From positions 1-59,361 of the forward strand of contig JBBSEW010000016.1 of assembly GCA_038239305.1 (NCBI GenBank): a stretch of DNA of 59,361 nt, read 5' to 3'. Below the pieces are notes generated by a model. That model searched no databases, was not told the DNA's origin, and worked only from the letters and a program-made list of their open reading frames with translations. The translations under genes were made by a program, and so were the position numbers. Below, piece by piece: positions 53,727 through 59,361 of the stretch. Source of the stretch: JALYUA01 sp038239305. Its GTDB lineage: Bacteria > Acidobacteriota > Thermoanaerobaculia > UBA5066 > Gp7-AA6. Each line of letters begins with the position of its first letter. Position 1 is the stretch's first letter.

Positions 53727-54599
53727 ATGCCCTTTCCGCAGGTGACCCCGCTCCGCACTTCGGGCCGCGCGCCGCGCGTCCTGACCGTCGACGTCGAGGA
53801 CTGGTTCCATGTCTGCGGCGACGACTACTTCTCCGATCCGCGTCGCTGGGACGGGATGGTTTCCCACGTCGAGGCGAATCTGCGGCGGCTCTTCGATCTG
53901 CTCTCCCCGGGCGGGCACCGCGCGACGTTCTTCTTCCTCGGGTGGGTGGCCGAACGATTTCCGGACCTGGTGCGCGAGGCCGTGGCGCGGGGCCATGAAG
54001 CGGGGGTCCACGGATTTTTCCACCGGCGCGCCGACGAAGGAACTCCCGCGCTCTTTCGCGACGACCTGCGCCGGTCCCGGGAAGCCGTCGAACGGGCCGG
54101 CGGAGGCCGAGCCGGGTCCCATCGGGCGGCCGAGTGGTCGATCCGCGCTCCGAACGACCCGGCGGTCCGCGTGCTGGTCGACGAGGGGTTCGCGTGCGAC
54201 GCGTCGATCACACCCATCCCTCCGCTCGGCCGCGCGGACAACGCACGAGGCGCCCACTCGATCCGTCTCGAAGGCGGCACCATCGTCGAGATCCCGCCCC
54301 TGACTGGCCGCGGCTTCGGACGCACCCTTCCCATGGGAGGCGGTTGGCCGTTTCGCATGTTCTCGCCCGGGCGGCTGTCGGCGGCGGAAGAGATGTTCCG
54401 CGAGTCCGGGTGGCCTGCCGTGTTCACGTTCCATCCGTGGGAGCTCGACCCCGCGCATCCGCCGATGGAAGGTCTCATGCCCCTGACGCGGCTCGTTCAC
54501 TTTTACAACCTCGGAGCGACCCTCTCGCGGTTCGAGGCCTGGCTCGCGAACGACCGGTGCGTGGCGCTGGAAGACGTCCTGGCGGAGCTCGCCGCGTGA
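53727..54599 (+). CDS. Polysaccharide deacetylase, XrtA/PEP-CTERM-associated type
   Basis: 290 residues, cytoplasmic (no signal peptide). LTVDVEDWFHV has the metal-binding Asp pair, GHEAGVHGFFHRR the histidines, and FTFHPWELDPAHP is the C-terminal motif of the DUF3473-bearing deacetylases usually found in exopolysaccharide and exosortase (XrtA) loci. No exosortase is in this window. Its stop overlaps the FabD-like gene as GTGA, tying glycan and acyl genes together. Confidence 0.85.
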   Translation: MPFPQVTPLRTSGRAPRVLTVDVEDWFHVCGDDYFSDPRRWDGMVSHVEANLRRLFDLLSPGGHRATFFFLGWVAERFPDLVREAVARGHEAGVHGFFHRRADEGTPALFRDDLRRSREAVERAGGGRAGSHRAAEWSIRAPNDPAVRVLVDEGFACDASITPIPPLGRADNARGAHSIRLEGGTIVEIPPLTGRGFGRTLPMGGGWPFRMFSPGRLSAAEEMFRESGWPAVFTFHPWELDPAHPPMEGLMPLTRLVHFYNLGATLSRFEAWLANDRCVALEDVLAELAA

Positions 54600-55564
54600 G
54601 GGCCGCGCCCGCGTTCCTCTTTCCCGGCCAGCTGTCGGAAACGGCGGGAATGGGCCGCGATTTCTTCGACGCTGATCCGGAAGCGCGACGGCTTTTCGCC
54701 GAGACGTCGGAGCGGTGCGGCCGCGATCTCGAGCGCATCGTCTTCTCGGGGACGAAGGAAGAGCTCGGCGAGAACCTCGCCGCCCAGGCCTCCGTTTATC
54801 TCGTCTCGACGCTCGCGGTTCGCGAGCTCGCACGGAACGGGATCGACCCCCCCGCCACCGCCGGATACAGCCTCGGCAACTACGCGGCACTGGTCGCCGC
54901 CGGGGCTATCTCCTTCGAGGACGGACTGGACGTGCTGGTTGCGGTCTGGCGCGAGTCGGAGCGGCTCGGGATCCGGGGCTCTATGGCGGCCGTGATCGGC
55001 TGCCGGCGGGACGTCGCGGACGCCACGCTCGCCGAGCTCCGAGGGGCAGGCCTTCCGGTATGGATCGGGAACGTCAATGCGGCGACGCAGTTCGTGCTGA
55101 CGGGCCGGCCGGACGCGGTGAAGGCCGCCCTCGAGGCGCTCGCGCCGCGCTCGCTGTCCGTTTTACCCCTCTCGATGCGGTGGCCGATCCACAGCGAGCT
55201 GATGGCCCCCGTGGCCGAGCTCGTCGCGCCCATCGTGCGCGCCCTTCCGTCGATCCGCGAACCCCGTGTGCCGTACTACGGACCCGACGGCCGCGTGAAA
55301 AAGAGCGCGGAGGACGTGGCGGACCTTCTGGCGACCGAGTTCATCCACCCGACTCTCTGGAACGCGACCTTTGAAGCGATGGTGGCCGACGGGTTCCGGG
55401 CCTTTCTCGAGGTCGGGCCCGGCGAGATGCTGACGAAGATGACGCGCTGGATCGATCGCACCGCGACGTGCCTGCCCGCCGGAAGCCGCGAGGCGATCGC
55501 CCGCGTTCGTGCGGCCGGTATATTGCAGCCGGAAGCGGGAAGGGGAGGCGAACCGGGCTCATGA
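54596..55564 (+). CDS. FabD-like acyl-carrier-protein S-acyltransferase
   Basis: 322 residues. FLFPGQLSETAGMG, the nucleophile elbow GYSLGNYAAL (Ser in GxSxG), and FLEVGPGEMLTKM are malonyl-CoA:ACP transacylase motifs. The elbow reads YSLGN rather than the HSLGE of housekeeping FabD, so acyl specificity may differ. GTG start overlaps the deacetylase; the stop overlaps fabG as ATGA. Confidence 0.85.
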   Translation: MRAAPAFLFPGQLSETAGMGRDFFDADPEARRLFAETSERCGRDLERIVFSGTKEELGENLAAQASVYLVSTLAVRELARNGIDPPATAGYSLGNYAALVAAGAISFEDGLDVLVAVWRESERLGIRGSMAAVIGCRRDVADATLAELRGAGLPVWIGNVNAATQFVLTGRPDAVKAALEALAPRSLSVLPLSMRWPIHSELMAPVAELVAPIVRALPSIREPRVPYYGPDGRVKKSAEDVADLLATEFIHPTLWNATFEAMVADGFRAFLEVGPGEMLTKMTRWIDRTATCLPAGSREAIARVRAAGILQPEAGRGGEPGS

Positions 55565-56301
55565 GCGGACACGGACGGACGGCGGTCGTGACGGGCGGAT
55601 CGCGTGGAATCGGAAGGGCGATCGCCCTCGATCTCGCCGCCGCCGGGCATCGCGTCGTCGTGACGTGCCGCACGGACATCGAGCGCGCGGAGGAAACGGC
55701 CCGGATGATCCGCGACGCCGGCGGGGAGTCCCTGGCTGTGGTGGCGGACGTCCGCAGCACGGAGCAGGTCAAGGCCATGGCCGAGCGCGTCGTCAAGGAC
55801 TTCGGCGGGGCGGACGTCCTCGTCAACAACGCCGGGATCATCAAGGACGGCCTCTTCCCCTTTCTCAAGGAGGAAGACTGGGATTCCGTCATCGACATCG
55901 ACCTCAAAGGCTCGTTTCGCACGACGAAGGCCTTCATCCGCGGGATGCTGCACAAGAAGTGGGGCCGGATCGTCAACATCGTTTCCGTCTCGGGGATCGC
56001 GGGTCACGCGGGGCAGACCAATTACTCGGCGGCCAAGGGCGGACTGATCGCGTTCACGAAGGCTCTCGCCCTCGAGATGGCCACCCACGGAATCACGGTC
56101 AACGCGGTCGCCCCCGGTCTGATCGATACGGAGATCGTCGCGCATCTCAAGGAGTCCGCCCGCCAGGAGTTCCTGGGCCGCATTCCGATGGCGCGATTCG
56201 GAGCTCCCGAGGACATCGCCGCTCTCGTCACCTTTTTCGCATCGGACCGCGCCTCCTACATCACGGGTCAGGTCTGGCGCGTGGACGGCGGAATGGCGTA
56301 G
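55561..56301 (+). CDS. fabG: 3-oxoacyl-ACP reductase (FabG-like SDR)
   Basis: 246 residues. TGGSRGIGRAIA binds NADP(H), NNAG supports the core, and the Ser-Tyr-Lys triad is in SVSGIAGHAGQTNYSAAKGG. C-terminal FFASDRASYITGQVWRVDGG is typical. It reduces beta-ketoacyl-ACP. It overlaps the FabD-like gene as ATGA and is followed by an inverted-repeat array before the ACP gene. Confidence 0.9.
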   Translation: MSGHGRTAVVTGGSRGIGRAIALDLAAAGHRVVVTCRTDIERAEETARMIRDAGGESLAVVADVRSTEQVKAMAERVVKDFGGADVLVNNAGIIKDGLFPFLKEEDWDSVIDIDLKGSFRTTKAFIRGMLHKKWGRIVNIVSVSGIAGHAGQTNYSAAKGGLIAFTKALALEMATHGITVNAVAPGLIDTEIVAHLKESARQEFLGRIPMARFGAPEDIAALVTFFASDRASYITGQVWRVDGGMA

Positions 56302-56312
56302 AGAACGGCGTA

Positions 56313-56459
56313 GGGAACGGGAAACGGGAAACGGGAAACGAAGAATGAGGGAAACGGAGGCAACGGCAGCCGGCCATGCCTGGTTCCTTTGCAGTCTCCT
56401 GCCTGACCCATTCCCGTTTTCTTACCGGTTCGTCTCCCGTTTCCCGTTTTCGTTTCCCG
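56313..56459. repeat. Heptamer repeats forming a long imperfect inverted repeat
   Basis: GGGAAAC-type units at 56313-56340 face CCCGTTT-type units at 56411-56459, so the two arms could pair over about 25 bases with a 70-base loop. It fills the gap between fabG and the ACP gene. Confidence 0.7.
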
Positions 56460-56465
56460 GCCCCG

Positions 56466-56471
56466 TATAAT
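56466..56471 (+). promoter_or_regulatory. -10 box TATAAT before the ACP gene
   Basis: A perfect TATAAT lies 18 bases before the ATG, with AAGGAG between them, so the leader is short but has a ribosome site. Confidence 0.5.
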
Positions 56472-56489
56472 CCGCGTGAAGGAGCCTCA

Positions 56490-56750
56490 ATGACCAAGGA
56501 AGACCTCAGGCCGCGCGTCAAGGACCTGATCGTGCGCCGCCTGAAGCTCGACATCGACCCGACGACGATCGACAACGAGGCGCCGCTTTTCGGCGAGGGT
56601 CTCGGGCTCGACTCGATCGATGCCCTGGAGCTCGTTCTCGGCCTCGAGCAGGAGTTCGGCATCAAGGTCGAAGACGAAGAGGTCGGCGTAAAGGCCTTCG
56701 CCTCGGTGGACGCGCTCTGCGACTTCATCGAGAAGAAAAAGACGGCCTGA
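56490..56750 (+). CDS. Acyl carrier protein
   Basis: 86 residues. The phosphopantetheine site is Ser42 in GLGLDSIDALELV. Charge is strongly acidic after the site (EFGIKVEDEEVG). It carries the growing acyl chain for the neighbouring FabD-like, FabG and FabZ-like enzymes. Because it is packed with these and no ketosynthase, it may be a specialised carrier rather than the housekeeping AcpP. Confidence 0.9.
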   Translation: MTKEDLRPRVKDLIVRRLKLDIDPTTIDNEAPLFGEGLGLDSIDALELVLGLEQEFGIKVEDEEVGVKAFASVDALCDFIEKKKTA

Positions 56751-56787
56751 GCCCGTCGGAACGCCGAAAAGGTCAAGAGGTGAAAGG

Positions 56788-57225
56788 TTGAGCAGAGCCG
56801 TTCCGCTCGCCCCTCTCCCGCACGGCTATCCCTTTCGATTCGTGGATGCGATTCTCATCGAGAAGAACGCCGACTTCTCGCAAGGTCGTGTCTCCGTGCA
56901 GGTGACGGGCAACGGCCGCGCCTCGATGGGCGAAAGCTGGACTTCGCCGCTGCTGCTCGCCGAGGCGATTGCGCAGGCCGCTTTGCTTCTCGAGGGCGGC
57001 GACGCGGATCTCGGACGGAGTGGTTTTCTGGCGGGGCTCGACGCGCTCGAGCTCGTCCGCGCGCCGCGTCCCGGCGAGTCGCTCGAGATCGATGTGCGCC
57101 TGGCGGCGCGGTTCGGCTCCATGGTGAAATTCGAGGGGCACGTGCACTGTGCGGGCGAAACGCTCGCGCGCGGCGCGGTGCTCGTGCGAAAAGCGGCCGC
57201 GCCGGAGAGCGCGGGCGCCGCCTGA
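56788..57225 (+). CDS. FabZ-like 3-hydroxyacyl-ACP dehydratase (hotdog fold)
   Basis: 145 residues from TTG 56788. HGYPFRFVD (His12) and LLLAEAIAQAA (Glu59) match the catalytic pair of FabZ; the segment before the glutamate (SPLLLAE) differs from the usual PGVLMVE. It would dehydrate beta-hydroxyacyl-ACP. It follows the ACP gene by 37 bases. Confidence 0.8.
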   Translation: MSRAVPLAPLPHGYPFRFVDAILIEKNADFSQGRVSVQVTGNGRASMGESWTSPLLLAEAIAQAALLLEGGDADLGRSGFLAGLDALELVRAPRPGESLEIDVRLAARFGSMVKFEGHVHCAGETLARGAVLVRKAAAPESAGAA

Positions 57226-57256
57226 CGCGCCGGGCAGGAAAGCGAGAGGACGCGGC

Positions 57257-57649
57257 ATGCGAGTCGATATCGAACCTCAGGGAAATCACTCCGTGGTCCG
57301 GCTGTCCGGCATGATCGCGGCCGGCGACGCGTCGACTGCTCTGGCGCAGGCGTTGGACCGCGCGGAAGCCGACCGTCCGGGCGCCGTCGTGATCGATGCC
57401 ACCGACCTCCTGCACCTCGATTCGACGGCGCTCGGCGTCCTGGTCGGCTCCATGCGGCGCCTTCACTCCCAGGCCCGCGAGATCAGCCTCGTGAAGCCGG
57501 GCCCGCGCGTGCTCCTTCTCCTGCAGCTCACGCAGCTCGACGCGATGTTTCCCATCTATGCGACGGTGGCCGACGCCATCGCCGCCCAGCATCGGCGACC
57601 GGAACCCGGAGGGCTGCCTTTTGGCGACCGAAACCATCACGACATTTGA
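57257..57649 (+). CDS. STAS-domain protein (anti-sigma factor antagonist-like)
   Basis: 130 residues. The STAS core VVRLSGMIAAGDA, VIDATDLLHLDSTALGVLVGSMRR is evident; Ser in DSTALG aligns with the phosphorylated residue of SpoIIAA-type proteins. It could switch an anti-sigma factor or phosphatase. No kinase is adjacent. Its last 29 bases overlap the next small gene. Confidence 0.75.
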   Translation: MRVDIEPQGNHSVVRLSGMIAAGDASTALAQALDRAEADRPGAVVIDATDLLHLDSTALGVLVGSMRRLHSQAREISLVKPGPRVLLLLQLTQLDAMFPIYATVADAIAAQHRRPEPGGLPFGDRNHHDI

Positions 57650-57899
57650 GTGCACGCGGGAGCCGCCGCACCGGTTCGCGATCACCGGGCGGGTTCGCAA
57701 CGGAAACGGAATTCTCGTGACCGTCCAGAGGGTCGATGCGCCCTACCCGGAGCGCGAGATCTTCATCACGAACCGGGAGATGAAGATGGGGTACGACGAC
57801 GTCATCAAGGCCTGTTTCGTCTGCGTGGATATGGGGATCAAGGAAAAGGCAATCGCTCTGCCGAAGGCCGAAATCGAGCTGGGGCTCGCGCCCGTCTAA
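57621..57899 (+). CDS. Small unknown protein overlapping the STAS gene
   Basis: 92 residues from TTG 57621, with GGAGGG about 7 bases before it. No family recognised. The sequence looks beta-rich and soluble (FAITGRVRNGNGILVTVQRV, then REIFITNREMKMGYDDVIKACF). Two Cys lie near 67-70. Overlap with the STAS gene suggests joint expression, so it may be a partner or regulator. Confidence 0.6.
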   Translation: MATETITTFECTREPPHRFAITGRVRNGNGILVTVQRVDAPYPEREIFITNREMKMGYDDVIKACFVCVDMGIKEKAIALPKAEIELGLAPV

Positions 57900-57930
57900 C
57901 GGGCGGCGAGCCCCCTGGACATCCGTGGGC

Positions 57931-57949
57931 GTCGGCTCTCGGTTGTCGG
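57931..57949. repeat. Short degenerate intergenic repeat (inverted GACAACCGAGAGCC core)
   Basis: Read on the minus strand it carries GACAACCGAGAGCC, the core found at 3786-3818. It lies in the 58-base convergent gap before the VOC gene. Confidence 0.4.
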
Positions 57950-57957
57950 CCGGAGCT

Positions 57958-58329
57958 TCAGCTCGATTTCGGTTTCGGTTTCCAGAACGCGAGCGTCGCT
58001 CCCGTCGGGTCCGTGATGATTGCAAACGTTCCGATGTTCGGAATTTCCGTGGTGTCCTTCTTGATGGTGCCGCCGAGCGTTCGGGCCTTCTTCACCATCG
58101 CCGGCACGTCTTCGACTTCGACGTAGGCGATCCAGGCCGAGGCGTCTCCGCCCGGCCCCTTGTCGGTGATTCCGCCGCCCGTCCCCTTGCCGGGGCTGAT
58201 CGTCGTGTAGTTGTAGCCGGGTCCCATCGGGACGTCTTCCATCTTCCAGTCGAACAGCTGGCCGTAGAAGCTCTTGGCCTTGGCGACGTCGCTCGTGTTC
58301 AGTTCCACGTGGACAAAGGCATTTCCCAT
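57958..58329 (-). CDS. VOC family protein
   Basis: 123 residues. FVHVELNTSDVAKAKSFYGQLF and the second half SAWIAYVEVEDVPAMVKKA with FAIITDPTGATLAFWKP form the two beta-alpha-beta-beta-beta units of the vicinal oxygen chelate fold. Substrate cannot be inferred. AAGGAGGA lies 4-11 bases before the ATG. Unlike the VOC gene at 36924 it is intact. Confidence 0.85.
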   Translation of the reverse strand: MGNAFVHVELNTSDVAKAKSFYGQLFDWKMEDVPMGPGYNYTTISPGKGTGGGITDKGPGGDASAWIAYVEVEDVPAMVKKARTLGGTIKKDTTEIPNIGTFAIITDPTGATLAFWKPKPKSS

Positions 58330-58485
58330 GCGATCCTCCTTCCCGGAAGGCTACCGCATGGAACGGGCCGAGTCGGTCGGAGTGCACAGAGGAAATACAA
58401 AAATGTGTTCGGCCACACGGCGGTTGTCAGATCGCGTACCATACGGGCTCCCGAGAACCTGTAGCATCCGATCTGGAGGATCCTT

Positions 58486-58713
58486 ATGGCCACCCGCCTG
58501 CCGAAATGGGACGACTGCCCCGGCTGCGCCAAGACCGGCATAGTCTCGACCGTCGATCCGGCTCTCGGCGTCCTGACCGAGACGGGATTCGTCCGAGTCG
58601 TCTGTTCCGAAGGACACGTGCTTCGCTTCCGGCGTTCCCTCGCCAATGCCTGGCACCGGGTCGAAGACCGGCGTCCGTCGCGGCCGGCCACGAGAAAACC
58701 GGCGGCCTGGTAA
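58486..58713 (+). CDS. Small zinc-ribbon-like protein
   Basis: 75 residues with GGAGGATCC just before the ATG. CPGC near the N-terminus and CSEGH about 30 residues later give a possible zinc site; the tail is Arg/Pro-rich. No family is recognised and no partner gene is adjacent. Confidence 0.55.
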   Translation: MATRLPKWDDCPGCAKTGIVSTVDPALGVLTETGFVRVVCSEGHVLRFRRSLANAWHRVEDRRPSRPATRKPAAW

Positions 58714-58948
58714 CGGGAGAACCGACGCCAGCGGGACGAGGCCGCGGATCGCGAAGAGTCGGTCCGAGAATACTCAGGTCGAAGGCCCGGCAGTGAGACG
58801 AGGGGAGTCGGGAGCGAAATACAAAAGCGCGCCCTCTCGGAATGACACTCGCACGAGCTTCCGTGATGAGGCGTGCGACTCGATAGAGCGGGCCGATTCT
58901 TCCCGGGGCGCTCTTCCGAAGGCGCTCCCGAGTCATCCGAGGCGCCCA

Positions 58949-59130
58949 GGTTCTACCGTCCTGGAACCTGGGGACATGTTCGGCTGATCTGCGGCGGGGG
59001 AGACCCCCGCACCCGCCCCCTGCGCGTCTACCAGTTCCGCAGCGCGGTGACGAAAGGGTCGGTGCCTTGAAGTCTCTTGGTGCGAAAGGGGGGACTCGAA
59101 CCCCCACGGATTGCTCCACAGGTTCCGGCC
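58949..59130 (-). repeat. tRNA-Leu-derived tandem unit, copy 1
   Basis: About 182 bases nearly identical to 59178-59361. On the minus strand the order is: 3' half of a tRNA-Leu (variable arm, T arm, acceptor, CCA; 59130-59078), a 28-base unique spacer, then a D-arm-like segment GCGGAACTGGTAGACGCGC (59039-59021) and a G/C-rich hairpin. The offset between matching points is 229-231 bases. Confidence 0.75.
59078..59130 (-). other. tRNA-Leu 3' half, copy 1 (not a complete tRNA)
   Basis: Minus strand: ACCTG anticodon-stem strand, a variable hairpin GGA-GCAA-TCC, T arm GGGGG-TTCGAGT-CCCCC, CTTTCGC and ACCA end. Just before it GCGAAGG (59135-59129) could pair with CTTTCGC over seven pairs (one G-T), giving an armless tRNA-like fold. 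A D arm and anticodon arm are missing at this place. Confidence 0.6.
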
Positions 59131-59177
59131 TTCGCTTCGTTGCGTGGAACGGCTCTCAGGGAGAGACGAGGCTCTCT

Positions 59178-59361
59178 GGTTCTGCCGTCCTGGAACCTGT
59201 GGACACAGGTTCGGCTGATCTGCGGCGGGGGAAACCCCCGCACCCCCCGCCTGCACGTCTACCAGTTCCGCAGCGCGGTGGGCTAGTGAAACCAGGAGGG
59301 GGAACGTTTGGTGCGAAAGGGGGGACTCGAACCCCCACGGATTGCTCCACAGGTTCCGGCC
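59178..59361 (-). repeat. tRNA-Leu-derived tandem unit, copy 2 (runs to the window end)
   Basis: Same composition as 58949-59130; the spacer between the tRNA half and D-arm-like segment is unrelated (59281-59308). The D-arm-like segment here reads GCGGAACTGGTAGACGTGC. More copies may follow outside the window. Confidence 0.75.
59309..59361 (-). other. tRNA-Leu 3' half, copy 2 (at the window edge)
   Basis: Identical to 59078-59130, ending in CCA. The window stops at the point where copy 1 would continue into the GCGAAGG stretch, so it cannot be said whether this copy joins a full tRNA gene. Confidence 0.55.

Larger units (their letters stand above)
58714..59361. other. Gene-free right edge with tRNA-derived tandem repeats
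   Basis: 648 bases with no supported CDS. From 58949 it consists of two tandem units with tRNA-Leu-like pieces; 58714-58948 shows no recognisable element apart from an inverted repeat near 58920-58947 (GGCGCTCCCG with GGCGCC). Confidence 0.6.

Noticed and set aside
59077..59350. Short frames with the typical RKGGLEPPR or AELVDA strings
   Set aside because: Such strings are known artefacts of translating tRNA-Leu sequence and do not represent proteins.
59021..59361. Intron-containing or split functional tRNA-Leu
   Set aside because: The 5' segment lacks a matching acceptor strand (CACCGCG against the needed GCGAAAG), and the base before the would-be anticodon is not T. Without the sequence beyond the window I do not call a tRNA gene.
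58949..59361. CRISPR array or integron attC site
   Set aside because: Only two long units of about 230-bp period with tRNA content are present; no short repeats with unique spacers and no GTTRRRY/RYYYAAC ends.

Overview
The window looks like part of a chromosome from a high-GC, Gram-negative-type, respiring bacterium. The outer-membrane TolC-type channel, the lipoprotein with a lipobox, the secreted peptidases and a proton-pumping complex I operon support this. Gene content and style are compatible with Acidobacteriota (Thermoanaerobaculia-like), but no rRNA or clade marker is present, so the placement is a low-confidence inference. Genes are densely packed and translationally coupled: neighbouring genes repeatedly share an NTGA stop/start overlap, and all four versions (ATGA, GTGA, TTGA, CTGA) occur. 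No insertion sequence, phage, integrase or CRISPR array was seen.

Layout. 1-8 kb: phosphohexomutase and a zinc-ribbon/NodB deacetylase, PgsA, TrmB, NAD-type isocitrate dehydrogenase, a CNNM/CorC protein and QueG. 8-14.6 kb: AI-2E-type permease, an unknown membrane protein, a methyltransferase-GT4 glycosyltransferase pair, a diguanylate cyclase with a small conserved partner, and a Thr-rich lipoprotein with a clear terminator. 14.8-20 kb: the translation/SRP block ffh, rpsP-khpA-rimM-trmD-rplS-rnhB in the classical order. 20-28 kb: a large TPR protein, OppD/OppF-type ATPases, a TolC-family protein, a Yip1-family membrane protein and a MacB/LolD-type ATPase. 28-41 kb: exported hydrolases (split penicillin acylase, M61 and M14 peptidases), an esterase, small zinc-ribbon and membrane proteins, a cyclase-family hydrolase, a Cys-rich unknown, YqcC and a frameshifted VOC protein. 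41-52.7 kb: complex I genes nuoA-E-F-G-H-J-K-L-M-N followed by rex. 53-58 kb: GT2, a polysaccharide deacetylase and an acyl-carrier cluster (FabD-like, FabG, ACP, FabZ-like), then a STAS protein and small unknowns. 58.7-59.4 kb: gene-free tandem repeats built from tRNA-Leu fragments.

Main points. (1) The nuo operon carries a near-perfect Rex operator about 30 bases upstream of nuoA, and rex is its last gene, which implies a redox feedback loop. The operon lacks nuoB, nuoC, nuoD and nuoI. (2) Two genes, nuoH and a cyclase-family hydrolase, appear to start at CTG within a CTGA overlap. (3) Many intergenic gaps hold degenerate tandem repeats of 7-8 bp units, and one array recurs about 16 kb away in inverted orientation. 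(4) The right edge has tandem ~230-bp units in which the 3' half of a tRNA-Leu precedes a D-arm-like 5' segment. (5) Two genes are each one base short of an intact frame next to a short homopolymer, so sequencing error is as likely as true pseudogenisation. (6) Several genes have a -10-like TANNNT box only 8-18 bases before the start codon, suggesting leaderless or very short-leader transcripts.
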